Assembly: GCF_000013665.1 (NCBI RefSeq)
Contig: NC_007912.1
Coordinates: forward strand, 4,085,501 to 4,149,500
Direction: 5' to 3'
DNA length: 64,000 nt
Origin: Saccharophagus degradans 2-40
GTDB lineage: Bacteria > Pseudomonadota > Gammaproteobacteria > Pseudomonadales > Cellvibrionaceae
Both the position numbers and the translations under genes were made by a program. Position 1 is the first letter of the stretch, and each line of letters begins with the position of its first letter. This document shows, piece by piece, positions 9,310 through 17,863 of this stretch. Below the pieces are notes generated by a model. That model saw nothing but the letters and a program-made list of their open reading frames with translations, was not told where the DNA came from and did not search any database.

Positions 9310-9873
9310 TTATTTGTTTTTTTGCCGTTGCTGCAACTGGCTACTCTGGGTTTTAACTATATGTTGAATCAATTCTTCTTGTGCGGTTTTACTCATAGCA
9401 TAAAAGTCGACGCGCATATAAAAGTGGCGTCCGTCAGGGGCGGGATCGCAGGATACGACACGGCCGTCTGACACTATTTTTTTCTCCTCAGGGTAAAGCG
9501 TTAGCTCCAGTCGCAATGGGCGCCCCTCAGAAATATGTTCTTCATTGGTAAAAGCAATTCCGCATGCGCTTATATTTACTTCGCGAATACGCATTGCTAT
9601 TTGGTCTAACAAGCGCCCTTCCATAGTGAGCAAATTAACAATACGCTCTAATTTTTGGTTAAATAGCGAAACTAATTCAGCAACTTTAGGGGACTCTTTC
9701 TCCACCTCTAACAACGCCATTTCTATTTTTTTATCTTGCTCGGTTAGATGAGCCAAAATATCAGACGCGGGCGCATCGCCAGCAACATCTGCAGGGCCAA
9801 ACTCATCTAAAACGGTATAGCTAAGGCCTACCGTTTCGGTAATTCTAAAATAGCGTCGCCGTTCTTCGCTCAT
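9310..9873 (-). CDS. PilZ-domain protein (cyclic-di-GMP binding type)
   Basis: A 187-residue cytoplasmic protein. The N-terminal RRRYFR (residues 5-10) supplies the RxxxR motif. About 90 residues later VNISACG supplies the D/NxSxxG motif, and the beta-barrel continues through LTLYPEEKKIVSDGRVV and RVDFYAMSK. Between them is a predicted helical stretch (LAHLTEQDKKIEMALLEVEKE). It is the last gene of the minus-strand stator operon, 65 bases after pomB, which suggests it adjusts motility to c-di-GMP levels, analogous in role to YcgR. That function is an inference from position and domain. Confidence 0.82.
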   Translation of the reverse strand: MSEERRRYFRITETVGLSYTVLDEFGPADVAGDAPASDILAHLTEQDKKIEMALLEVEKESPKVAELVSLFNQKLERIVNLLTMEGRLLDQIAMRIREVNISACGIAFTNEEHISEGRPLRLELTLYPEEKKIVSDGRVVSCDPAPDGRHFYMRVDFYAMSKTAQEELIQHIVKTQSSQLQQRQKNK

Positions 9874-9938
9874 TCACTTACTCTCTGTTTTATCGTTGTT
9901 ATTACTTTAAGCGTTGTCATAGAAACACAACATAACAT

Positions 9939-10928
9939 TTAAAATATTTCTTCTGGGTCTAAATCAAACAAGTACTCTGGCGCGAGGTTTAAATCGCGCA
10001 AAATATCTTGGCCTTGTTTGTTATCGCGCAGCAATTTGATGTCTTCCTCTTCAAGTTCGTCCTCCACCCCCTGTTTAATTAAAATTTCTACGCGACGATT
10101 TATTGCTCTGTTTTCCGCTGAATCATTCGGTACTATTGGCATGGTATCGGCGTAGCCCGCCACTTCAAAGCGGCGCTCTGCTATATCACCACCCGCCATT
10201 AGTTCGTGCGCCACAGATACAGACCGTGCAGACGATAGTGCCCAGTTCGAGCCAAAACGTGCAGACCGAATGGGAACGTTATCGGTGTGGCCCTGCACTT
10301 CAATCTTGCCTTGGCGCAACGCAAGCACAGATTTTACTTCTTTAAGTACGTCTTTTAACTCTACAGAAAGGTCTGCCGAACCAGACACAAAAGAACCTTT
10401 TTCTCGTATGCGAATAATGATCATCCGCCCGCGTGTTTCAATTTCTATTTGCCCTTCCGTTATTTGTTCGTGCATTGCCGCCGCTAATTCGTACGCATCG
10501 TCCTGCGTATCTTCCAGTAACTCTTCTAGCTTTTGTTTTACCTTAAGCGCAGCGCCGGCGTCATAGCCTTCTGTGCCCTGCTCTATGTCATACTCTTCAG
10601 CACATTGTACTTCTAGCGACATTTCTGTCAGGTCGTCGGTCTTTTGCCATATCTCGTTAATGGGCGTCGGCTCCGGGCGGCCAGGGCTAAACTCTTGCGC
10701 AATAATGCTGGTGCCCTTGGGGATGTCAGTTACGTTTAGTTTATTTTGCACACCAAAAGCTTGCGCCATAGACCCAGCAAGGCGCTTAAACTTCATCGCA
10801 TCCATTTCCGAAAATGAAAGCAGCAATACGAAAAAGCACATCAACAGCGACATCAAATCGGCGAAGGTGCCCATCCAGGGCGGTAACCCTGCCGGGCAGT
10901 CGCATTTATTCTCGTCTTCATCACTCAT
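9939..10928 (-). CDS. pomB: Flagellar stator protein PomB (MotB family, sodium type)
   Basis: A 329-residue protein with one N-terminal membrane helix preceded by PPWMGTFADLMSLLMC. The Asp24 in FADLM is at the position of the essential ion-binding Asp of Vibrio PomB. A long acidic periplasmic linker follows, then an OmpA-like peptidoglycan-binding domain with VQGHTDNVPI, NWALSSARS and NRRVEILI. It anchors the stator to the cell wall and forms the ion channel with PomA, whose gene ends 30 bases upstream. The sodium rather than proton assignment rests mainly on the PomA partner. Confidence 0.9.
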   Translation of the reverse strand: MSDEDENKCDCPAGLPPWMGTFADLMSLLMCFFVLLLSFSEMDAMKFKRLAGSMAQAFGVQNKLNVTDIPKGTSIIAQEFSPGRPEPTPINEIWQKTDDLTEMSLEVQCAEEYDIEQGTEGYDAGAALKVKQKLEELLEDTQDDAYELAAAMHEQITEGQIEIETRGRMIIIRIREKGSFVSGSADLSVELKDVLKEVKSVLALRQGKIEVQGHTDNVPIRSARFGSNWALSSARSVSVAHELMAGGDIAERRFEVAGYADTMPIVPNDSAENRAINRRVEILIKQGVEDELEEEDIKLLRDNKQGQDILRDLNLAPEYLFDLDPEEIF

Positions 10929-10958
10929 AGGCTATACCTAACGCGGGTAGGCTAAGGC

Positions 10959-11720
10959 CTAGTCGGCGTCCGCTACCTCCCTTTTACCTTCGGGTAAATA
11001 GTTGCGCAATAAAGAGTCGATAACACGAGGGTTTTGACCGTTTTGAATAGCAATAAGCGCATCGATCACCAAGCTTTTGATCATAGCTTCGTCGATTGCA
11101 CGCTGCTTTAACTTATCGGCTATAGGCCCGCACAAGGCGTTCGCGATTACCGCACCATAAAGCGTAGTTAGCAGCGCAACCGCCATCGCAGGTCCAATGG
11201 CCTTGGGGTCATCCATGTTTGCAAGCATGGCAACAAGACCAATAAGAGTTCCGATCATTCCCATGGCTGGAGCCATGTCCGCCATCGAAGCGAAAATAGT
11301 GGCCCCAACGTTATGCCGTTCAACCGCTTGGTTTTTATCCTTAGAAAGTAGCGCTTTCACAACGTCCGGATCGTGCCCATCTACCAACAGCTGTATGCCT
11401 CGTTGCAGGAAATCACTGCTTACCTCTTTGCCTTCCAATGACAGTAACCCACCTTTTCGGGCCTCGTCAGCCAGAGCAACAACTTCTTCAATAAGCGCAT
11501 TCGGGTCTGGCAATTTATTGGTAAAGCTTTTGCCGGCAATTTTCATAGCACTTAGGTAGGTACCCAAACTGAATTTAGCCATACAGGCAAAGATGGTCCC
11601 CCCAAATACAATCACTAAAGAAGGGCCATTAACAAACATACCTAATTCGCCGCTCATCAACATTGCGATAACAATGAGTGCGCAGGCGCCAATTAGGCCG
11701 ACTATCGTGGCTAAATCCAC
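10959..11720 (-). CDS. pomA: Flagellar stator protein PomA (MotA family, sodium type)
   Basis: A 253-residue four-helix inner-membrane protein. The start MDLATIVGLIG, the segments DEARKGGLLSLE, LLVDGHDPDVV, APAMGMIGTLIGLVAML and DPKAIGPAMAVALLTTLYGA, and the ending IQNGQNPRVIDS are almost textbook Vibrio PomA. That makes a sodium-driven stator likely, in keeping with a marine host. The start is GTG at 11720 with GAGGAA upstream. It heads the pomA-pomB-pilZ operon. No flagellar structural gene is in this window, so the stator locus stands alone. Confidence 0.92.
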   Translation of the reverse strand: MDLATIVGLIGACALIVIAMLMSGELGMFVNGPSLVIVFGGTIFACMAKFSLGTYLSAMKIAGKSFTNKLPDPNALIEEVVALADEARKGGLLSLEGKEVSSDFLQRGIQLLVDGHDPDVVKALLSKDKNQAVERHNVGATIFASMADMAPAMGMIGTLIGLVAMLANMDDPKAIGPAMAVALLTTLYGAVIANALCGPIADKLKQRAIDEAMIKSLVIDALIAIQNGQNPRVIDSLLRNYLPEGKREVADAD

Positions 11721-12005
11721 TGGGTATTCCTCGTCATGTCACAGGGACCACAGAAGGTGGTCAACAAAAGTATTTGGTGGCTGTGCAAAAGCATCGCTCT
11801 GCCCTATTTAAGTCTAGACAGTTTTTCGCACTTTACTTCCAATCAAATGATCTAACTGCCAGCGTTTAACAGGTTATCGGCAGTAGAGGGTATTATTTGA
11901 GCGTTGACCGACCGTTCGCGCTTAGGTAGTGTTTGCATTCCGCGAAAACGGCGAGCCTATCGCGCATTCCGCTTATTTTTTAATCACAACCATAGGGCTG
12001 CGACC

Positions 12006-12242
12006 TTGGCAAGCAAGAAGAAAGCGTTAAATTTTGAAGAATCCCTACAAACCCTAGAGAAATTAGTGACGGATCTAGAAAAAGGCGATTTAAGCCTAGA
12101 AGATTCCCTAAAAACGTTTGAGGAAGGCATAGCGCTAACCCGTCACTGCCAAACAGCACTCCAAGAAGCCGAGCAAAAAGTGCAACTGCTCACCGAACAA
12201 AACGGTGAAATTAGCAGCCAGCCGTTTGATAGCGAAGGTTAA
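12006..12242 (+). CDS. xseB: Exodeoxyribonuclease VII small subunit
   Basis: The small subunit that associates in several copies with XseA to make the single-strand exonuclease VII. The 78-residue product from the TTG at 12006 ([15 protein letters not shown]) has the family's usual length. The motifs [19 protein letters not shown] and [12 protein letters not shown] are diagnostic of the two-helix fold. The open frame extends upstream to 11904, but the extra 34 residues (basic, no family similarity) are unlikely to be translated. AGGG lies 9-12 bases ahead of the TTG. It is followed eight bases later by ispA, the usual gammaproteobacterial order. dxs, which often comes next, is absent. Confidence 0.9.
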   Translation: MASKKKALNFEESLQTLEKLVTDLEKGDLSLEDSLKTFEEGIALTRHCQTALQEAEQKVQLLTEQNGEISSQPFDSEG

Positions 12243-12249
12243 TTCAGGC

Positions 12250-13137
12250 ATGAGCACAGAATTGACCCACTTTCTTGCCAAGTACCGCGAGCACACTAAC
12301 GGTTTGCTAGAAGAACGCTTAATCGGCCTAAAGCACTACAACACCGACCTAATAGAAGCCATGCGCTACAGCTTATTGCTGGGCGGTAAACGTGTACGCC
12401 CCGTATTAGTGTATGCCGCAGCCTACGCAACTGGCGGCATATCTGCGGCCGCCGACGATTGCGCCTGCGCAATAGAGGCCATTCACACCTATAGCCTTAT
12501 TCACGACGATTTACCGGCAATGGATGACGACGCATTGCGCCGAGGCCAACCCACCTGTCATATTGCCTACAGTGAGGCAACAGCTATACTCGCGGGTGAC
12601 GCGCTACAGTGCCAAGCTTTTGAATGGCTAGCGAATAGCCAGCACATGCCTGCAAGCGCTGCATTACAGGCAATTGCCGCACTTGCGAAGGCCTCTGGCG
12701 CTAGCGGCATGGTTTTGGGGCAAGCTATCGATCTTGCCGCGGTTGATAAAAGCGTAGATTTGCAACACTTAGAAACCATGCACCAGCACAAAACAGGCGC
12801 ACTCATCAGCGCAAGCGTAGAAATGGGCGCGATTGCCGCCGGTGCTACCCCCACCCAAACCGCGCAATTACGCCAATATGCCAGCGCCATTGGCTTGGCG
12901 TTTCAGGTGCAAGACGACATACTCGACGTTACCGCCAATACAGCCACATTGGGCAAAGAAGCTGGCGCCGATGCAGAGCGCAACAAGCCAACTTATGTAT
13001 CACTCCTTGGTTTAGATGGCGCCAAACATAAGGCGAGCGAACTTTTGCAGCAGGCTTTGGCGTCGATCAAAGATTTTGACGAGCGAGCGGATATACTACG
13101 CCAGTTGGCGACATATATTGTGCAGCGCGACCATTAA
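12250..13137 (+). CDS. ispA: Farnesyl diphosphate synthase (polyprenyl synthetase family)
   Basis: A 295-residue short-chain trans-prenyltransferase that makes farnesyl diphosphate from IPP and DMAPP for quinones, undecaprenyl lipids and hopanoids. The first Asp-rich motif is LIHDDLPAMDDD. GGKRVRPVLVYA, the QHKTGAL box and the second Asp motif FQVQDDILDV are all present. The ATG at 12250 (MSTELTHFL) is chosen over the upstream in-frame ATG at 12205 because it gives the family N-terminus and leaves no overlap with xseB. The gene is in an operon with xseB. Confidence 0.94.
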   Translation: MSTELTHFLAKYREHTNGLLEERLIGLKHYNTDLIEAMRYSLLLGGKRVRPVLVYAAAYATGGISAAADDCACAIEAIHTYSLIHDDLPAMDDDALRRGQPTCHIAYSEATAILAGDALQCQAFEWLANSQHMPASAALQAIAALAKASGASGMVLGQAIDLAAVDKSVDLQHLETMHQHKTGALISASVEMGAIAAGATPTQTAQLRQYASAIGLAFQVQDDILDVTANTATLGKEAGADAERNKPTYVSLLGLDGAKHKASELLQQALASIKDFDERADILRQLATYIVQRDH

Positions 13138-13183
13138 GCCCAATTATTGCGACTCAACCCTAGTTAGAGCGGTATATACAGAT

Positions 13184-13234
13184 GGTGCAAGCGCAACCAA
13201 CAGCCTTATAATGTCGCTATTCACACACTGTGTG
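13184..13234 (+). promoter_or_regulatory. Possible promoter and inverted repeat ahead of hisI
   Basis: A consensus -10 box TATAAT at 13207-13212 lies 65 bases before the hisI start. It is followed at 13222-13234 by a 13-base inverted repeat, CACACA-C-TGTGTG. A -35 box at 13184-13189 (GGTGCA) is poor. The inverted repeat could be an operator overlapping the transcription start. This is inferred from sequence pattern only. Confidence 0.35.
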
Positions 13235-13276
13235 CGGTTGCCTGCCAACCACACCAACACATAAAGATTGTAACCC

Positions 13277-13663
13277 GTGACAGACTCTACATTTTTAGAC
13301 GAAATAACCTGGACAAGCGACGGCCTAGTGCCCGCCATTGCACGCGATGCCAAAACCGGCACAGTATTGATGATGGCGTGGATGAACCGAGAATCCCTAA
13401 GCCTTACCGCACAAGAAAACATAGCTGTTTATTGGTCCCGCTCTAGGGGCAAATTGTGGCGCAAAGGCGAAACCTCGGGCTTTACCCAGCATGTTAAAAG
13501 TATTCGGTTAGATTGTGATGCCGATGTGATAGTGTTGGACGTCGAACAAATGGGTGGAATTGCGTGTCATACTGGACGTGAGTCGTGTTTCTACAGAGAA
13601 CTTCAAAACGGTAAGTGGGTTGCAACCGACCCCGTACTTAAAGACCCAAAAGAGATATATTAA
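13277..13663 (+). CDS. hisI: Phosphoribosyl-AMP cyclohydrolase
   Basis: A 128-residue enzyme catalysing the third step of histidine synthesis, opening the purine ring of PR-AMP. Motifs: [43 protein letters not shown] (Asp metal ligands) and [14 protein letters not shown] (Cys ligands for zinc). The start is GTG at 13277. Its stop TAA shares one base with the hisE ATG (TAATG), so translation is coupled. Here hisI and hisE are separate genes, not the fused form of enterobacteria. Confidence 0.95.
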   Translation: MTDSTFLDEITWTSDGLVPAIARDAKTGTVLMMAWMNRESLSLTAQENIAVYWSRSRGKLWRKGETSGFTQHVKSIRLDCDADVIVLDVEQMGGIACHTGRESCFYRELQNGKWVATDPVLKDPKEIY

Positions 13664-14010
13664 TGACCAGTACGCTAGATGTTAGTAAAGTATTGGGCCT
13701 GTTAGATCAAGTACTTGCAGAGCGCAAGGCCTCTGGCGACCCTGAAGCTTCCTATGTGGCCCAGTTACACCACAAAGGGCTTAACAAAATACTTGAGAAA
13801 GTAGGCGAAGAGGCCACCGAAACCATTCTAGCCGCGAAAGACGCGGAGCGATCTGGCAATACAGACTTGCTAGTTTGTGAAACAGCCGACCTGCTATTTC
13901 ACGCTATGGTGATGCTCTCTCATTTAGGATCAAACACAGACGCAGTAATGGCTGAGCTTGCTCGCCGTTTCGATCTGTCAGGATTAGAAGAAAAAGCCTC
14001 CCGCAAATAG
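13663..14010 (+). CDS. hisE: Phosphoribosyl-ATP pyrophosphatase
   Basis: A 115-residue all-alpha NTP pyrophosphohydrolase that converts PR-ATP to PR-AMP, the second step of histidine synthesis. The core reads [19 protein letters not shown] and [15 protein letters not shown], giving the paired ExxE and ExxD magnesium-binding motifs. It overlaps hisI by one base and precedes tatA by 60 bases. The hisIE-tatABC order is common in gammaproteobacteria. Confidence 0.95.
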   Translation: MTSTLDVSKVLGLLDQVLAERKASGDPEASYVAQLHHKGLNKILEKVGEEATETILAAKDAERSGNTDLLVCETADLLFHAMVMLSHLGSNTDAVMAELARRFDLSGLEEKASRK

Positions 14011-14070
14011 CGCATATCGCGCCGCGAAGGCTAACAATAATTAACGAACAAATTTATAGCAGGTGAGATT

Positions 14071-14322
14071 ATGGGTTTAGGTGGCATTAGTATTTGGCAA
14101 CTTCTTATAGTGTTGGTAATTGTGTTGCTACTATTCGGCACCAAACGCCTTAAAGGCTTAGGTGGCGATTTGGGCGGTGCAATTAAAGGCTTCAAAAAAG
14201 CGATGAGCGACGATGAAGCCGCCAAGCAAGAAGCCGAAGAAGCTGAGCAAAAAAAAGTAGCCGCTGAAGAAGCCGCTGCAGCAAAAACAGCTGAACAAAA
14301 AGAAAAGACAGAAGCTAAATAA
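14071..14322 (+). CDS. tatA: Sec-independent translocase subunit TatA
   Basis: An 83-residue protein with one N-terminal membrane helix ([19 protein letters not shown]), the FGxxRL hinge and the amphipathic helix [15 protein letters not shown] charged Ala/Glu/Lys-rich tail follows. It forms the protein-conducting element of the twin-arginine pathway. AGGTGA precedes the ATG. It heads the tatABC operon. tatB begins two bases after its stop. Confidence 0.94.
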   Translation: MGLGGISIWQLLIVLVIVLLLFGTKRLKGLGGDLGGAIKGFKKAMSDDEAAKQEAEEAEQKKVAAEEAAAAKTAEQKEKTEAK

Positions 14323-14324
14323 CC

Positions 14325-14834
14325 GTGTTTGATATTGGCTTTTTAGAGCTTGCGGTAATAGCGGTAATAGGGCTGATTGTGATCGGCCCCGAACGCCTGC
14401 CCGAAGCGGTACGTTCTGGCGCAACGTGGATGGCAAAAATTCGCAAAATGATGCGCGACACCCGCGCGGAAATCGAAGTACAAATTGGTGCAGACGAGAT
14501 TCGCCGCGAGCTGCATAACGAGCAAGTGATGAAATCGCTAGAAGCACTTAAAGTGACCAAAGACGATATTCAGCAGCATATTCTTGATGCCGATAGAAAA
14601 ATGATGCTGGAACAAGAAGCGGAAGAGGCCAAGCTGCAAACACCGGTATCGCGCCGTGTTGCCGGTGACGACCCCACACTAGGTACCGACGACAACGTAT
14701 TTACCGACCCAAGCTACGCGCACCCACCCGAGGAGCCGAGCAAAGTAGAGGCCGACACCTCGGCCGAAACACCGCAAGCAAACAATCAAGACCAGCAACC
14801 AACCACTAAAACTGAACCCGCCAATGACCGCTAA
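14325..14834 (+). CDS. tatB: Sec-independent translocase subunit TatB
   Basis: A 169-residue protein starting at GTG 14325. MFDIGFLELAVIAVIGLIV carries the conserved Glu8, and VIGPERLPEAVR is the TatB version of the hinge. An amphipathic helix and a long acidic, proline-rich cytoplasmic tail follow. With TatC it forms the twin-arginine signal receptor. Its last 11 bases overlap tatC. Confidence 0.94.
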   Translation: MFDIGFLELAVIAVIGLIVIGPERLPEAVRSGATWMAKIRKMMRDTRAEIEVQIGADEIRRELHNEQVMKSLEALKVTKDDIQQHILDADRKMMLEQEAEEAKLQTPVSRRVAGDDPTLGTDDNVFTDPSYAHPPEEPSKVEADTSAETPQANNQDQQPTTKTEPANDR

Positions 14835-15597
14835 GTTAGACCCAGATGCAAGTGTTGATGAAGGCCAACCGCTAATTCAACACCTTATAGAGCTGCGTTC
14901 ACGCTTATTAAAGTCTGTTGCTGCTATATTTTTAATCTTTATATCGTTATTTTATTTCGCCAATAAAATATACGATTACGTGGCCGCGCCACTGGTAGAA
15001 CTGCTACCAGAAGGCAATATGATTGCCACCAATATTACGTCTACTTTTTTAACGCCGTTTAAACTCACGCTGTTTGTTTCTGTATTTGTAGCCATGCCCT
15101 ACGTGCTTTGGCAAATATGGAATTTTATAGCCCCAGCCTTGTACCAGCGCGAAAAACGCTTGGCCATGCCGCTGTTTATTTCCAGCGTAATTCTTTTTTA
15201 CGCAGGCGTAGCCTTTGCGTATTACGTAATATTCCCGCTTATCTTTTTGTTTTTTACCACTACTGCGCCTAGCTCAGTAACGGTAATGCCCGATATCGCC
15301 TCGCACCTAACCTTAGTAATTAAACTGTTTTTTGCGTTTGGCTTAGCATTTGAAATTCCGGTGGCAACCGTCATGTTAATAGCCGCGGGAGTAATTTCAC
15401 CGCAAAAACTCGCCAATAAACGCCCCTACGTAATAGTGGGCTGTTTTGTAATTGGCATGCTACTTACACCGCCGGATATCATCTCGCAAGCACTGCTCGC
15501 TATACCCATGTGGATTTTATTCGAAACCGGCATCTTTTTTGGTCGCCTAGTTGTTCGCAACCAGAAAGCGACAGAAAGTGAAGAGCAAGCCAGCTAA
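14824..15597 (+). CDS. tatC: Sec-independent translocase subunit TatC
   Basis: A 257-residue six-helix membrane protein. The N-terminal LIQHLIELRSRLLKS contains the conserved Glu that contacts the twin-arginine signal. FLTPFKLTLFVSVFVAMPYV, APALYQREKR and FGLAFEIPVATVML are typical family segments. It is the core receptor of the Tat translocon. It ends the operon, converging on the GlcG-like gene 50 bases away. Confidence 0.95.
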   Translation: MTAKLDPDASVDEGQPLIQHLIELRSRLLKSVAAIFLIFISLFYFANKIYDYVAAPLVELLPEGNMIATNITSTFLTPFKLTLFVSVFVAMPYVLWQIWNFIAPALYQREKRLAMPLFISSVILFYAGVAFAYYVIFPLIFLFFTTTAPSSVTVMPDIASHLTLVIKLFFAFGLAFEIPVATVMLIAAGVISPQKLANKRPYVIVGCFVIGMLLTPPDIISQALLAIPMWILFETGIFFGRLVVRNQKATESEEQAS

Positions 15598-15647
15598 TTA
15601 GCGGGCTTGCAACACGCACCAATTACCCCATTCGTACAAATACCAGC

Positions 15648-16163
15648 TTACAGACCTGCGGTTAAACCACACTGCTCTATAGCAGCAATTGCCACCTGTT
15701 CATCGGCATTGGAACTCGCCCCAGAAATACCTACCGCGCCCACAACCTGCCCTTGTTCGAATATTAATACGCCTCCAGGTAGCGGTATAAATCGCCCATG
15801 GGTCGCGCCATTAATCGCGCTACTAAATTCTGCAGGTAGTGTTCCCTTTTTTACTAATTCGCTAAACGTTCGTGTACCAAACCCCATACCTAAAGCAGCA
15901 GATGCTTTACCCAAAGCAATTTCATAGCGTTGTGTACCCGAGCCATCGGCACTGGCACTGGCTTTTACATGCGCGCCTGCATCCAATACCACTATTGTTA
16001 GTGGTGGTAATGATTGTTGCTGCGCATAACCCAATGCACAATCTATTGCCGTTAGCGCCTGCCGCAAACTTAACCCTCTCATAAATATAGTTCCCAGCCA
16101 AAATAGAAAAAGTGATAAGAAAAGAGTAATAAACCCGATATTAATACGCGTACGCTGGCGCAA
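15648..16163 (-). CDS. GlcG/HbpS-family (DUF336) protein
   Basis: A 171-residue protein whose body (about 30-171) is the GlcG/HbpS fold: LSLRQALTAIDCALGYAQQ, LTIVVLDAGAHVKA, ALGKASAALGMG, FIPLPGGVLIFEQGQVVGAVGISG and a final NADEQVAIAAIE. Family members bind haem or small cofactors, and many have no known role. From the first ATG it would have a hydrophobic N-terminus (FITLFLSLFLFWLGTIF) and overlap the upstream gene by 23 bases. An internal ATG at 16082 (MRGLSLRQ) gives the bare domain and is equally possible. It is the third gene of an apparent YceI / membrane-protein / GlcG-like operon. Confidence 0.75.
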   Translation of the reverse strand: MRQRTRINIGFITLFLSLFLFWLGTIFMRGLSLRQALTAIDCALGYAQQQSLPPLTIVVLDAGAHVKASASADGSGTQRYEIALGKASAALGMGFGTRTFSELVKKGTLPAEFSSAINGATHGRFIPLPGGVLIFEQGQVVGAVGISGASSNADEQVAIAAIEQCGLTAGL

Positions 16164-17073
16164 GCATTACCTGCTCGACAACGGCATAACATACTGCCAC
16201 ACCGGCAAAAAGCGCACTCACAACCACTTGCCCCACCCCTCTATAAAATATTGGTACAACCATCGCACCCAGCAGCATAAGGGTTAACAGCAAAGGAATT
16301 TGCACATAAAACCACGCCACGCCCAATAAAAGCCCGGTGAAGCCCCAAAGCACATACTGTTGATTGGCACTAAAGCGTAAGCTGTGTATTTCAAACCACG
16401 GTTTAGTTAAGCGCTGCCCTTTCGCAAGCAGTAAAACTTGCGCACAGGCGGCCAACAAAAACACACACGCGTAAGCACATACCAGTAACCCAAGCATTAA
16501 ACTTGAGTGCAGCACAACCACCAGTCCTAAACTGCCATTAACCATTAACAACAAAATGGCAGTTGCGTTTTTGGTAGTACGTAAAAAATACTCGCTATAA
16601 AAAAATACAAAAACACAAAGCCAAAATGTCACTTGGCTTAACAACCCCAAATGGCTTTGCCAAGAAAAGTCGTAACGCAGTAGAGGCCAAGCAATTGCAA
16701 TTGCGATAACTGCAGTGAACGCCATTAGCCACCACCGACTAGTTTGAAAATAATTGATGGCACAGGCGCCAACCGACACACCTAGAATATAAAACGGCAA
16801 CCAGTCGCTGCTTAAACTTGGCAGTAAAACAAAACGCTGAGTGATACAAAAATAGGCGGGCAGCCAAAGTAGCAACAAAAACCACGCGGCAGGCAAACCA
16901 CGTTTTGCAGCAAGCGCGGCAGAATCACCCACCGCTGCTGCACCGGATGAGGCTAGCGCTAAAGCGCCAGCCCCTTGAACCCCTTTCGCATAAAACAAGT
17001 GGTGTATAACTGCTGTGAATAACACCAACAAGACGGGTAACAATACAGTTTGAGCGAATAACGTCGTTAGCAT
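16141..17073 (-). CDS. Multi-pass membrane protein of unknown function
   Basis: A 310-residue, very hydrophobic protein with about nine or ten predicted membrane helices (for example LPVLLVLFTAVIHHLFYA at the start and PLLLTLMLLGAMVVPIFY near the end). I do not recognise a family. There are no paired histidines arranged as in cytochrome b561, which often accompanies YceI. GGAG precedes the ATG. It begins 23 bases after the YceI gene stops and overlaps the GlcG-like gene by 23 bases if that gene uses its first start. Co-transcription of the three is likely. The function is open. Confidence 0.6.
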   Translation of the reverse strand: MLTTLFAQTVLLPVLLVLFTAVIHHLFYAKGVQGAGALALASSGAAAVGDSAALAAKRGLPAAWFLLLLWLPAYFCITQRFVLLPSLSSDWLPFYILGVSVGACAINYFQTSRWWLMAFTAVIAIAIAWPLLRYDFSWQSHLGLLSQVTFWLCVFVFFYSEYFLRTTKNATAILLLMVNGSLGLVVVLHSSLMLGLLVCAYACVFLLAACAQVLLLAKGQRLTKPWFEIHSLRFSANQQYVLWGFTGLLLGVAWFYVQIPLLLTLMLLGAMVVPIFYRGVGQVVVSALFAGVAVCYAVVEQVMLAPAYAY

Positions 17074-17096
17074 AACGGCATCTCCAACTATGTAAA

Positions 17097-17690
17097 TTAC
17101 TGCTTAATGGCTTCTAGGTTTACGGTTAGCAATACCTCATCGCCAATGCCACCTTGCATAAAGTTCATACCAAAATCACTGCGCTTAAGGGTGCCAATAG
17201 CGGTATAACCCACTCGCTCTAAACCCCATGGATCTTTGCCTTGCTTGCCTTCTTCAAGCTCGAAGTGCACATTTTTGGTAATACCCAGTAGCGTTACCTT
17301 CGCGACTAGCTCGCTTTTACCATTCAAACGCTTAAAGCTAAGTGGGCCAGTTATTTTTATTTCGGGGAACTGACGTGCGTTAAAAAAATCAGGGCTGCGC
17401 AAATGCTCATCGCGCTTTGCGTGATTAGAATCGATACTGCCCACTTTTATTACCATGTTAATGGTTGCCTCCCCGCTACTACCTACCTGCACACTGCCTT
17501 CTAACTCATTAAACCGGCCTAACACATCGCTATAGCCCATATGATCCACAGCGAAAACTACACTCGTGTGCGAAGCGTCGATTGCATAATTACCTGGCGC
17601 AGGTCCATTAGCTTGCGCGGTTGCCGCAGCCGATAAGAACACAATTGAAAAAACTTTCGCTATCGCTTTTCGTACTTGCTTAACACTCAT
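17097..17690 (-). CDS. YceI-family periplasmic lipid-binding protein
   Basis: A 197-residue secreted protein with a signal peptide of about 27 residues ending AAATAQA. The lipocalin-like YceI barrel follows: YAIDASHTSVVFAVDHMGYSDV, FNELEGSV, VGSIDSNHAKRDEHLRSPDFFN, FPEIKITG, LGITKNV and SDFGMNFMQGGIGDEV. YceI proteins bind polyprenyl-type lipids such as quinones in the periplasm. The start has AAGGAGA upstream. It is the first gene of the minus-strand operon, divergent from a LysR-type regulator 173 bases away that may control it. Confidence 0.9.
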   Translation of the reverse strand: MSVKQVRKAIAKVFSIVFLSAAATAQANGPAPGNYAIDASHTSVVFAVDHMGYSDVLGRFNELEGSVQVGSSGEATINMVIKVGSIDSNHAKRDEHLRSPDFFNARQFPEIKITGPLSFKRLNGKSELVAKVTLLGITKNVHFELEEGKQGKDPWGLERVGYTAIGTLKRSDFGMNFMQGGIGDEVLLTVNLEAIKQ

Positions 17691-17720
17691 AACAGTCTCC
17701 TTAGAATAAATTAGTGGCTT

Positions 17721-17773
17721 CTAGCTTCTAGCTGTGAGCTGTGAGCTGTGAGCTGTGAGCTGTGAGCTAGAAG
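17721..17773. repeat. Heptanucleotide tandem repeat between divergent promoters
   Basis: Five perfect copies of AGCTGTG occupy 17730-17764, framed by CTTCTAGCT and its inverted form AGCTAGAAG. It sits between the YceI operon and the LysR gene, so copy number could affect promoter spacing. Similar CTAG/TAGTGA-rich degenerate repeats occur at 19700-19755 and 42370-42412. Confidence 0.8.
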
Positions 17774-17863
17774 TAAAACAAGTATCTACCTCACCCAATC
17801 AAGAAACAATTAGCCCATTTATTCAAACTCTGTATACAATACATTAACAATGAAGGAGAATTC

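Noticed and set aside
11904-12005. N-terminal extension of xseB
   Set aside because: The extra residues are unlike any XseB. The TTG at 12006 restores the normal 78-residue length.
13144-13422. 92-codon minus-strand frame overlapping hisI
   Set aside because: It is antisense to a clear hisI coding region and shows no protein-like features.
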